DNA of 5,072 bases from Alphaproteobacteria bacterium. Its GTDB lineage: Bacteria > Pseudomonadota > Alphaproteobacteria > Caulobacterales > Maricaulaceae. The stretch is taken from NCBI GenBank assembly GCA_030428405.1, contig JAUIEH010000240.1:1-5072 (forward strand), read 5' to 3'. This document shows, piece by piece, positions 1-5,072 of this stretch (the first letter of the stretch is position 1; each line of letters opens with the position of its first letter). The position numbers and the translations under genes are program-made. The notes beneath the pieces are model-generated. The model searched no databases, was not told the origin of the DNA, and was given only the letters and a program-made list of their open reading frames with translations.

Positions 1-303
1 ATCGAAGCGGCCATTGAAACCATTGACGGCGTGGCCGCAGCCGTCGTCGTCGGGCTGCCGGATGACGATCTCGGCTCGGTTCCCCACGCCGTCATTCAGA
101 TCGACGACGCAGCGGGAGTTGCGCTGAGCGAGGCGGGCGTGCTGGCGGCGCTGGAAGGCCGGCTTGCGCGGGAAAAGCATCCGCACACGGTTGAATTCAC
201 GACCCAGCCCGTTCGCAATGAAGCCGGCAAGGTGCGCCGCTCGCAATGGCGAGCGGACTGCATTCGCCGGCGTGAGGCCGCGCTGCGCGACGCGTCCGCC
301 TGA
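1..303 (+). CDS. Acyl-CoA ligase (AMP-forming), C-terminal fragment
   Basis: This is the last 100 codons of an ANL-superfamily acyl-CoA synthetase. The frame is open from base 1, so the start and the large N-terminal adenylation domain lie left of the window; the GTG at 31 is internal. The visible part is the mobile C-terminal domain (AMP-binding_C). It has the strand leading into the VVVGLPDDDLG turn (fragment residues about 15-25) and the A10-type segment with N-E-A-G-K-V-R-R-S at about 73-81. Lys77 of the fragment matches the lysine that contacts the carboxylate and phosphate during adenylation. Such enzymes join a carboxylic acid to CoA using ATP, giving AMP and pyrophosphate. The tail resembles ligases often annotated as bile-acid, long-chain or aromatic-acid CoA ligases, but the substrate-binding domain is absent, so specificity is open. 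It runs toward the leftward crotonase gene, with 24 bases between the stop codons. Confidence 0.85.
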   Translation: MEAAIETIDGVAAAVVVGLPDDDLGSVPHAVIQIDDAAGVALSEAGVLAALEGRLAREKHPHTVEFTTQPVRNEAGKVRRSQWRADCIRRREAALRDASA

Positions 304-327
304 GCGAACGCGCCGGCCTGATGATGT

Positions 328-1113
328 TTATTTCCCGGTAAAGACGGGTTTGCGCTTCTCGGCGAAGGCGCGAATGCCTTCCTTGTAGTCCTCCGAGGCG
401 TAGCAGATCTGGAACAACTCCTCGCAGCGTTCGAGGTCACGCTTGGATTCATCCTGCGCATAGGTCCAGAGCGTGAACTTCACGTCTTCCGCCGTCAGGG
501 GCGCGCCGACAGAGATGTTTCTCACCACTTTGTCGATCCAGGGCTGGAACTCATCGTCGGGCAGCACGCGGCCGACCAGGCCCTTGGTGTAAGCCTCTTC
601 CGCCGAGAAGCGCAGACCGCCCAGCAGCATGTCCTTGGAAGCGCCATAGCCGATAATGTCGACCATTCGGCGCAAGGACGAATAGCGATAGCCGATGCCG
701 ATATTCATCGCCGGCTGGCCGAATGAGGATTTCGCCGAGCAATAGCGCAGGTCGCAGACGAGCGCGACGGAAACGCCGCCGCCGATGCAATATCCGTCGA
801 TCGAGGCGACAGTGACCTTTTTCGACTTGTAGATCGCCTGCAGCGCTTTTTCACCGGTCGCGGCGTAATGCTCCTGAGCGTTTTTATCGCCGCGTTCCTG
901 CTCGTATTTGCCGACATCCGCGCCGGCCACGAACGCCTTGCCCCCGGCGCCGGAGAACACGACGACGCGCACCTCGTCGTCGTCCTCGAACTGCGCCATG
1001 GCGTCGCCCATGCCCTGCCACATATCCAGGCAGATGGCGTTCATCTTCTCGGGCTTGTTGAAAATGACGCGTCCGATGGCGCCGTCTTTTTCGGTGATGA
1101 TGTGTTCGGTCAT
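328..1113 (-). CDS. Crotonase-superfamily protein lacking both hydratase glutamates
   Basis: This is a complete 261-residue crotonase-fold protein, the usual length for the family. The fold signatures are the first oxyanion-hole turn V-A-G-A-D-V (residues 62-67), the second oxyanion-hole segment C-I-G-G-G-V-S (109-115), the following C-D-L-R-Y, the F-G-Q-P strand (131-134), and a C-terminal K-R-K-P-V-F-T-G tail. These show acyl-CoA binding and enolate stabilisation. Aligned by eye to rat mitochondrial enoyl-CoA hydratase, the Glu144 position is Ser115 and the Glu164 position is Ala135. The loop that is usually P-G-A-G-G is G-Y-R-Y (141-144). Classical syn-hydration is therefore doubtful; isomerase, hydrolase, lyase or ring-directed chemistry is possible. 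The start is supported by GGGAG (complement of 1122-1126) eight bases upstream. It lies 54 bases downstream of the CoA-transferase on the same strand, probably co-transcribed. Confidence 0.9.
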   Translation of the reverse strand: MTEHIITEKDGAIGRVIFNKPEKMNAICLDMWQGMGDAMAQFEDDDEVRVVVFSGAGGKAFVAGADVGKYEQERGDKNAQEHYAATGEKALQAIYKSKKVTVASIDGYCIGGGVSVALVCDLRYCSAKSSFGQPAMNIGIGYRYSSLRRMVDIIGYGASKDMLLGGLRFSAEEAYTKGLVGRVLPDDEFQPWIDKVVRNISVGAPLTAEDVKFTLWTYAQDESKRDLERCEELFQICYASEDYKEGIRAFAEKRKPVFTGK

Positions 1114-1121
1114 GATGCGGA

Positions 1122-1126
1122 CTCCC
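1122..1126 (-). promoter_or_regulatory. Ribosome binding site of the leftward crotonase
   Basis: The minus strand reads GGGAG here, eight bases before the ATG at 1113-1111. It is a good Shine-Dalgarno match and supports that start codon. It also shows that the downstream gene of the leftward pair has its own translation initiation site and does not depend on overlap with the CoA-transferase. Confidence 0.6.
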
Positions 1127-1167
1127 AGGAATAGCGAAGCGCGGCGGCGAACGGGCGCGCGCTGATT

Positions 1168-2394
1168 TCAGATGATGTTTTTCTCACGCAGCGCGGCGAT
1201 CTCGGATTCGGTGAAGCCGAGCGTGTCGAGCACCTCGTCGGTGTGCTGACCAACGACAGGCGGCGCGGAGTAGTTTTCGATCGGCGTTTCGGAGAAGCGG
1301 ATAGGATTGCGCAGAAACTGAATCGGTCCGGCGACGGCGTGTTCCGTCGTCTGGACCATTTCGCGATGTTTGATCTGGGGCTCTTCGAGCGCCTGGGCGA
1401 GATTATTGACCGAGCTTGCCGGCACGTCGGCTGCGTCGAGCTTGGCGAGCCAGTCATCCGCAGGCTGTTCGATGAAGATGGCGCCGAGCTCTTCGAGCAG
1501 CGCATCCCGGTTCACGATGCGCTGGGCGGTGTCGCTGAAGCGGGGATCGCGGGCGAGCTCGGGATGGCCGATGGCCTGGCAAAGCCGGCCGAAATGGCCG
1601 TTATTGCCGGCGACGATGAATATCTCGCGGTCCGCGCATTTGAAGGTTTGCGACGGCACGCCGCCAAAGCCGCCATTGCCGCGGCGTTGCGGCAACTCGC
1701 CCGAGACCAGAAAGTTCATCGCGTAATGCGAAAGCGAGGCGAGACCGCAATCGAGAAGCGACATGTCGATATGCTGGCCGGCGCCGCTGCTCGTATCGCG
1801 ATGGCGCAAGGCGGCGAGGATGGCGTTGCTCGCGTAAAGACTGGTCAAGATGTCGACCATGGAGATGCCGACCTTCATCGGCCCGCCGCCCGGCTTGCCG
1901 TCGGGATGGCCCGACACGCTCATCATGCCGCTCATCGCCTGGAAGATGCCGTCATAGCCCGGCTTCTTGGCCATGGGCCCGTCCTGTCCGAAGCCTGTGA
2001 CCGAGCAATAGACGAGCTTCGGATTGACGGCGTGCAGGCTCTCATAGTCGAGCCCGTAGCGCGCCAGCGTGCCGGTCTTGAAATTCTCGATGACGACATC
2101 GGCGCGCTTGGCCAGCTTGGTGATGATGTCCTGACCCGCCGGATTGGAGAAATCGACGCTGACGGACTTCTTGTTGCGGTTGCAGCTCAAAAAGAAGGCG
2201 GAATCATCCGTCGGCTGGCCGGAGGCGGACTTGAGGAAGGGCGGTCCATATTCGCGCGCCTCGTCGCCAAGCCCCGGACGCTCGACCTTGATCACTTCCG
2301 CGCCCATGTCGGCGAGAAGCTGTGCGGTCAGCGGCGCCGCGAGCACGCGGCTCAGGTCCAAGACCGTTATTCCATCAAGCGCAGTAGACGGCAT
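1168..2394 (-). CDS. Class III CoA-transferase, CaiB/BaiF family
   Basis: This is a complete 408-residue family III acyl-CoA transferase, typical in length. The N-terminus L-D-G-I-T-V-L-D-L-S-R-V-L-A-A-P (6-21) and the G-A-E-V-I-K-V-E-R-P motif (31-40) are the family's Rossmann-like nucleotide/CoA-binding start. The catalytic aspartate, which carries the mixed anhydride and thioester adduct in formyl-CoA transferase, should be Asp181 in V-G-I-S-M-V-D. The glycine-rich loop is at about 239-246. The C-terminal H-T-D-E-V-L-D-T-L-G segment (384-393) is also typical. Members move CoA between carboxylates without ATP; the donor and acceptor here are unknown. Translation from ATG at 2394 fits the family N-terminus, although the nearest upstream GGGG is a weak, closely spaced ribosome site. 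It heads a leftward unit with the crotonase and diverges from the crotonase-DUF35-thiolase operon. A racemase (Amacr-type) role is the main alternative within the fold. Confidence 0.93.
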   Translation of the reverse strand: MPSTALDGITVLDLSRVLAAPLTAQLLADMGAEVIKVERPGLGDEAREYGPPFLKSASGQPTDDSAFFLSCNRNKKSVSVDFSNPAGQDIITKLAKRADVVIENFKTGTLARYGLDYESLHAVNPKLVYCSVTGFGQDGPMAKKPGYDGIFQAMSGMMSVSGHPDGKPGGGPMKVGISMVDILTSLYASNAILAALRHRDTSSGAGQHIDMSLLDCGLASLSHYAMNFLVSGELPQRRGNGGFGGVPSQTFKCADREIFIVAGNNGHFGRLCQAIGHPELARDPRFSDTAQRIVNRDALLEELGAIFIEQPADDWLAKLDAADVPASSVNNLAQALEEPQIKHREMVQTTEHAVAGPIQFLRNPIRFSETPIENYSAPPVVGQHTDEVLDTLGFTESEIAALREKNII

Positions 2395-2426
2395 ACGGCC
2401 CCAGCCCGCTTCTCAAACGCTGACGC

Positions 2427-2450
2427 CATCGTGACGATGCGCTCGCATCG
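2427..2450. repeat. Overlapping palindromes, candidate regulator operator
   Basis: Two perfect inverted repeats overlap. CATCGT-G-ACGATG lies at 2427-2439, with 6-bp arms around one base. CGATGCG-CT-CGCATCG lies at 2435-2450, with 7-bp arms around two bases. The CATCG/CGATG core therefore occurs three times in alternating orientation within 24 bases, and a further CATCG follows at 2471-2475. Short, nearly gapless palindromes of this size are typical binding sites for dimeric repressors such as the TetR family, which often control acyl-CoA catabolic genes. No regulator gene is in the window, so the partner is unknown. The site starts 32 bases upstream of the CoA-transferase start codon. Confidence 0.45.
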
Positions 2451-2459
2451 CGCAAGGCG
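2449..2459 (-). repeat. 11-bp box, copy facing the CoA-transferase
   Basis: On the minus strand this reads CGCCTTGCGCG, identical to the copy at 2521-2531 on the plus strand. It begins 54 bases upstream of the CoA-transferase ATG and touches the palindrome at 2435-2450. The two copies form a perfect 11-bp inverted repeat with 61 bases between them, centred almost exactly on the middle of the intergenic region. Confidence 0.5.
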
Positions 2460-2520
2460 ACGAAACCTTTCATCGCGGCCATGATCGTGTGGATGATATG
2501 TCCCGTTTCTGACCCGCATC

Positions 2521-2531
2521 CGCCTTGCGCG
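2521..2531 (+). repeat. 11-bp box, copy facing the rightward operon
   Basis: On the plus strand this reads CGCCTTGCGCG, ending 46 bases before the ATG of the rightward crotonase. The identical sequence lies on the opposite strand at 2449-2459, at a similar distance from the other divergent gene. Each gene therefore has the same box in the same gene-relative orientation, which suits a shared promoter element or a shared activator/repressor site. Confidence 0.5.
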
Positions 2532-2577
2532 CCAGTGCGCTTTGCTGACCTCTCCAGACACGCCCGGGACGTAGGAT

Positions 2578-3393
2578 ATGACTGAAACTCACGAAGCTTT
2601 CGCGCTTTACGAAAAGCAGGGCCGAATCGCGACGGTCACAATGAACCGTCCCGATACGCGCAACGCCATCGCAGAGCACTCCGATTGCGCTGAACTCGTC
2701 GAAGCGATTCGCCGCGCCGACTCCGATCCCGAAGTCTCGGTGATGATACTGACCGGCGCCGGTTCTGCGTTCTCCGCGGGCGGAAACATCAAGGCGATGC
2801 GCGACCGCAACGGCATCGGCCCGCTCGACAGTCCCGACGCCACGCGCCTCAACTACAAAGCCGGCGTGCAGAAAATTCCCCGCGCGCTGATGGAAGTCGA
2901 GATTGCGACCATCGCTGCGGTCAATGGCCACGCCATCGGTCTGGGCTGCGATCTCGCTTGCCTGTGCGACATGCGCATTTCCTCGGACGCCGCCAAATTC
3001 GCGTCCAGTTTCGTCAAGCTCGGCATCGTGCCGGGCGATGGCGGCGCCTGGATCCTGCCGCGCGCGATCGGCTATGCGCGCGCCGCCGAGATGATCCTGA
3101 CAGGCGACGTCATCACCGCCGACAAGGCGCTGGAGATCGGTCTCGTCAATGCGCTTGCGCCCGCGCAGAGCGTGCTTGATGAAGCGCGCGCTCTAGCCGA
3201 GCGCGTCGCGGTCAATCCGCCGCGCGCGGTGCGCATGGCCAAGCGCTTATTGCGTGAAGCCCAGCACAGCCGGCTGCCCGACATTCTCGAATTGTCAGCG
3301 GCCTATCAGGCGCTCGCGCATGAGACGGGCGACCACAAAGCCGCCGTTGACGCATTTATCGACAAGTCGACGCCGAAATTCACCGGCGAATGA
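2578..3393 (+). CDS. Crotonase-superfamily protein with an Asp/Phe active-site variant
   Basis: This is a complete 271-residue crotonase-fold protein, first gene of the rightward operon. The first oxyanion-hole turn is F-S-A-G-G-N (65-70) and the second is A-I-G-L-G-C-D (119-125), followed by C-D-M-R. By eye-alignment to rat enoyl-CoA hydratase, Asp125 occupies the Glu144 position and Phe145 the Glu164 position, while P-G-D-G-G-A-W (152-158) places Asp154 in the loop that is usually P-G-A-G-G. An acid at the first site is also seen in dienoyl-CoA isomerase (Asp176), but that enzyme keeps a glutamate at the second. An enoyl-CoA isomerase or a hydratase with relocated acid groups are both possible. 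A single-base overlap with the next potential ATG (ATGA at 3390-3393) and same-strand neighbours indicate an operon. It is not a recent copy of the leftward crotonase: the two differ at nearly all active-site positions. Confidence 0.92.
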   Translation: MTETHEAFALYEKQGRIATVTMNRPDTRNAIAEHSDCAELVEAIRRADSDPEVSVMILTGAGSAFSAGGNIKAMRDRNGIGPLDSPDATRLNYKAGVQKIPRALMEVEIATIAAVNGHAIGLGCDLACLCDMRISSDAAKFASSFVKLGIVPGDGGAWILPRAIGYARAAEMILTGDVITADKALEIGLVNALAPAQSVLDEARALAERVAVNPPRAVRMAKRLLREAQHSRLPDILELSAAYQALAHETGDHKAAVDAFIDKSTPKFTGE

Positions 3394-3419
3394 ATAAAAC
3401 GAGCAAAACGAAAGAGCGC

Positions 3420-3845
3420 ATGAGCACCGATCCGAAACCGGCCCAGAAATTCATCAAGTTCGAAACGGGCGGGCGTCCTTACATCGAAGGCAAGCGCTGC
3501 AGGAGCTGCGCCGCTGTGATGACGTCCGAGCCGCTGGCCTGTCCGGCCTGTGGCGCGCGCGAGGGCTATGACAGTTTTCGCGCCGCAGAGACGGGCGTGT
3601 TGCACGCATATTCGATCGTCGCGCGCTCTTATCCGGGTGTTGCGACGCCGTTTGTGTCCGCCATCGTCGACCTGGACGACGGGCTCACGCTCAAAGGCAA
3701 TCTGATCAACATTCCGCCCACGCCCGAAACCATCACGCCGGGCATGAAGCTGCGCGTGACCTTCGACGACGCGCTGGGGCGTACGGACAAAGAGGGCGGT
3801 TCTTACATCGCCTATTTCTTTGAGCCGGCGGAACAAGGAGCCTGA
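3420..3845 (+). CDS. Zinc-ribbon/OB-fold (DUF35) thiolase partner
   Basis: This small protein has two parts. A rubredoxin-like zinc ribbon carries two C-x2-C pairs, R-C-R-S-C and A-C-P-A-C (residues 27/30 and 41/44 from this start). An OB-fold half begins at about residue 54 and includes G-V-L-H-A-Y-S-I-V and the P-F-V-S-A-I-V-D-L strand. In studied cases (BbsA, ChsH2, the archaeal thiolase/HMG-CoA synthase bridge protein) such proteins bind a thiolase-fold partner and help form the CoA site or shuttle acyl-CoA. Here the partner is clearly the next gene, two bases downstream. Two starts are possible. ATG at 3390 overlaps the previous stop (ATGA) and gives 151 residues, but adds a lysine-rich leader and lacks a ribosome site. 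ATG at 3420 gives 141 residues, has GAAAGAG just upstream though closely spaced, and begins near where the conserved domain starts. I prefer 3420, moderately. Confidence 0.88.
   Translation: MSTDPKPAQKFIKFETGGRPYIEGKRCRSCAAVMTSEPLACPACGAREGYDSFRAAETGVLHAYSIVARSYPGVATPFVSAIVDLDDGLTLKGNLINIPPTPETITPGMKLRVTFDDALGRTDKEGGSYIAYFFEPAEQGA
3835..3840 (+). promoter_or_regulatory. Strong ribosome binding site of the thiolase
   Basis: AAGGAG lies seven bases before the thiolase ATG at 3848, inside the last codons of the DUF35 gene. It is the best Shine-Dalgarno match in the window. It fixes the thiolase start and suggests the thiolase is translated at least as well as its partner. Confidence 0.75.
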
Positions 3846-3847
3846 CC

Positions 3848-4984
3848 ATGGCGGACGCATATATCGCCGGCATCGACATGCTGAAATTCGGCCGCTACCC
3901 GGATCGCAGCTTTGGCGAATTGGGCGGCGAGGCGGCCTTGCTTGCGCTGGACGACGCCGGCCTCGGCGTGCGCGACGTCCAGGCGCTTTATTGCGGCTCC
4001 GTGTTCGGCTCTTTCGAGATGCCGGGCCAGAACGTCATGCGCCAGATCGGCCAGACTGGCATTCCGGTGACGAATGTCTCAAACGCCTGCGCGACGGGCG
4101 CTGCGGCGTTCCGCGAAGCCTGGATCGCCGTCAAAGCCGGTATTTGCGACGTAGCGCTCGCGGTCGGCGTTGAGAAAATGCCGCGCGGCATGCTCGGCGG
4201 CGGCGAAGAGACCGCGATCTCGCATGAGGGTCTTTTCGGCTCGGCCTCCATGCCCTGCGTGTTCGCCGAATCCGGCATGGAGCACGCCGCCAAATACGGC
4301 ACGACGTTTGAGCAATTCGCCAAGGTGTCGGTGAAGAACCATCACCACTCCACCATGAATCCCAAGGCGATGTATCAGAAGGAAACCCCGCTCGAGGAAG
4401 TCATGGGCGCGGAGATGATCGCTTATCCCAACACCAAGCTGATGTGCTCCGTGAACGTCGATGGCGCTGCGGCTGCGGTCGTGGTGTCTGAGAAGAAGGC
4501 CAAGGAGCTCGGCCTTGATCGCGCCATTCGCGTGCGCGCGTCCGCCCTGGCGTCAGATCCGTGGAACCCGCGCAACCCGACCATGTGGGACGTCAATTCC
4601 GTCACCCAACTGGCGGCGAAGCAGGCTTATGAGCAAGCAGGTCTGGGTGCGGACGACATCGACCTCATCGAGCTGCATGACTGCTTCGCGACGGCCGAAC
4701 TCCTGCACTATGAAAATCTCGGCCTGTGCGCGGAAGGCGAAGCCGGCCGCATGATTGATGACGACGAAACGGCCTTGGGCGGACGAATTCCGGTCAATGT
4801 CTCAGGCGGGCTGTTGTCGAAAGGCCATCCGCTCGGCGCCACGGGCATCGCGAATATGTATGAAGTCGCCTTGCATCTGCGCGGCGAGGCCGGCGCGCGC
4901 CAGGTCGAAAACGCCAAGCGCGGCCTGACCCATGTCGTCGGGCTAGGCACGGCGTGTGCGGTGCATATTCTGGAAAAAGCGTAA
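3848..4984 (+). CDS. SCP2-type thiolase (lipid-transfer-protein-like)
   Basis: This is a complete 378-residue thiolase-fold protein of the SCPx/SCP2-thiolase type, without the SCP2 domain fused in animal SCPx. The nucleophile is Cys81 in S-N-A-C-A-T-G. The second motif is H-D-C-F (277-280) instead of the N-E-A-F of ordinary thiolases. The third is S-K-G-H-P-L-G-A-T-G (324-333), with His327 as base. The usual C-x-G cysteine near the C-terminus is Val363 (V-V-G-L-G), the expected state in SCP2-thiolases, where Cys279 of HDCF is thought to take over. The likely reaction is CoA-dependent cleavage of a branched or bulky 3-ketoacyl-CoA. Related DUF35-paired proteins can instead be retro-aldolases (Ltp2), but those lack the nucleophilic cysteine, which is present here. 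The gene starts two bases after the DUF35 stop behind a strong ribosome site, so the two products are probably made together as a complex. Confidence 0.93.
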   Translation: MADAYIAGIDMLKFGRYPDRSFGELGGEAALLALDDAGLGVRDVQALYCGSVFGSFEMPGQNVMRQIGQTGIPVTNVSNACATGAAAFREAWIAVKAGICDVALAVGVEKMPRGMLGGGEETAISHEGLFGSASMPCVFAESGMEHAAKYGTTFEQFAKVSVKNHHHSTMNPKAMYQKETPLEEVMGAEMIAYPNTKLMCSVNVDGAAAAVVVSEKKAKELGLDRAIRVRASALASDPWNPRNPTMWDVNSVTQLAAKQAYEQAGLGADDIDLIELHDCFATAELLHYENLGLCAEGEAGRMIDDDETALGGRIPVNVSGGLLSKGHPLGATGIANMYEVALHLRGEAGARQVENAKRGLTHVVGLGTACAVHILEKA

Positions 4985-4996
4985 GCGCGCGAGCGC

Positions 4997-5072
4997 TCAG
5001 TCGAGAGCGACGAAAGCCTCGCCCTTCAGCGTGACCGTGCCGTCGTCGATGCGCGTCTCAAGATCCAGACGC
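4997..5072 (-). CDS. C-terminal fragment, probable hotdog-fold protein
   Basis: On the minus strand a frame is open from the window edge to a TGA (complement of 4997-4999), giving the last 24 residues of a gene that starts beyond base 5072. The peptide begins R-L-D-L-E-T-R-I and ends G-E-A-F-V-A-L-D. The pattern of a V/L-x-L-x-x-x strand, a D-x-G turn, T-V-x-x-G-x-A and then alternating hydrophobics resembles the last two strands of MaoC-like dehydratases and hotdog thioesterases. Such an enzyme would fit the neighbouring acyl-CoA genes. Only 12 bases separate its stop from the thiolase stop, so the genes converge. Evidence is limited to the reading frame and the strand pattern; the family call is tentative. 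Confidence 0.5.
   Translation of the reverse strand, partial: RLDLETRIDDGTVTLKGEAFVALD

Larger units (their letters stand above)
2395..2577. promoter_or_regulatory. Divergent promoter/operator region
   Basis: This 183-base gap separates the start codons of two divergent genes, so it must hold the promoters of both units unless transcription enters from far upstream. No convincing sigma-70 promoter can be picked by eye. A TTGCGC hexamer in each copy of the repeated box (2525-2530 plus; 2455-2450 minus) could serve as a -35 element, but the matching -10 positions are poor. TGATAT at 2494-2499 is another weak -10 candidate. The organised part is the set of inverted repeats listed separately. 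The ribosome site for the rightward gene is weak: GGGA at 2566-2569, eight bases before its ATG. Confidence 0.55.

Noticed and set aside
304..327. Possible terminator between the convergent ligase and crotonase genes
   Set aside because: The 24-base gap has a GC-rich CGCCGGC patch but no stem-loop of useful length followed by a T run.
1243..2484. Long plus-strand open frame of 413 codons antisense to the CoA-transferase
   Set aside because: It mirrors the CoA-transferase gene almost completely and its translation is rich in Arg, Ala and Gly with no recognisable domain. In GC-rich DNA, the strand opposite a real gene often stays open. The CaiB/BaiF motifs on the minus strand decide the case.
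2470..2931. Minus-strand open frame reaching from the second crotonase into the intergenic region
   Set aside because: It overlaps the conserved N-terminal half of the crotonase and the divergent regulatory region, has no recognisable domain and no convincing ribosome site.
328..3393. The two crotonases as a recent tandem or inverted duplication
   Set aside because: They share fold motifs and a similar F-T-G tail only. Active-site residues, loop sequences and most of the chain differ, so they are distant paralogues.
3306..3860. Minus-strand open frame of 184 codons over the DUF35 gene
   Set aside because: Arg-rich composition, no motif, and it covers the junctions of three same-strand genes with clear family signatures. 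It is an antisense shadow.
4985..5009. Possible terminator between the convergent thiolase and right-edge gene
   Set aside because: Only a 5-bp stem (CGCTC/GAGCG, 4994-4998 and 5005-5009) with no following T run in either direction, and it lies partly inside the right-edge coding frame. Too weak to call.

Overview
The window is GC-rich, compactly coded DNA from a bacterium. Its codon use, short intergenic gaps and protein families look alphaproteobacterial, but no rRNA or other lineage marker is present, so the taxon is an inference. Every gene recognised belongs to acyl-CoA metabolism. I see no tRNA, rRNA, CRISPR array, insertion sequence or phage gene.

Layout, left to right. (1) 1-303 (+) is the 3' end of an AMP-forming acyl-CoA ligase, cut by the window edge. 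(2) 328-1113 (-) is a crotonase-fold protein, and 1168-2394 (-) is a class III (CaiB/BaiF) CoA-transferase. These two form a leftward unit that converges on the ligase. (3) 2395-2577 is a divergent intergenic region with clear repeat structure: overlapping palindromes at 2427-2450, and one 11-bp box present once for each divergent gene in the same gene-relative orientation. (4) 2578-4984 (+) is a tight rightward operon: a second crotonase, a zinc-ribbon/OB-fold (DUF35) protein, and an SCP2-type thiolase. (5) 4997-5072 (-) is the last 24 codons of another gene, convergent with the thiolase. Its C-terminal strand pattern suggests a hotdog-fold (MaoC-like or thioesterase) protein.

How the genes fit together (inference). 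The ligase and the class III CoA-transferase offer two ways of putting CoA on a carboxylic acid. The crotonases would act on an unsaturated or cyclic acyl-CoA. The DUF35-thiolase pair would cleave the resulting beta-keto or beta-hydroxy acyl-CoA. Comparable assortments occur in side-chain and aromatic-acid beta-oxidation modules, such as the anaerobic toluene bbs genes (family III CoA-transferase, crotonase, and the BbsA zinc/OB protein with BbsB thiolase) and the actinobacterial steroid ChsH2/Ltp2 systems. The substrate cannot be read from the sequence. The most notable point is that neither crotonase has the two-glutamate active site of true enoyl-CoA hydratases, so the default label 'enoyl-CoA hydratase' is probably wrong or incomplete for both.
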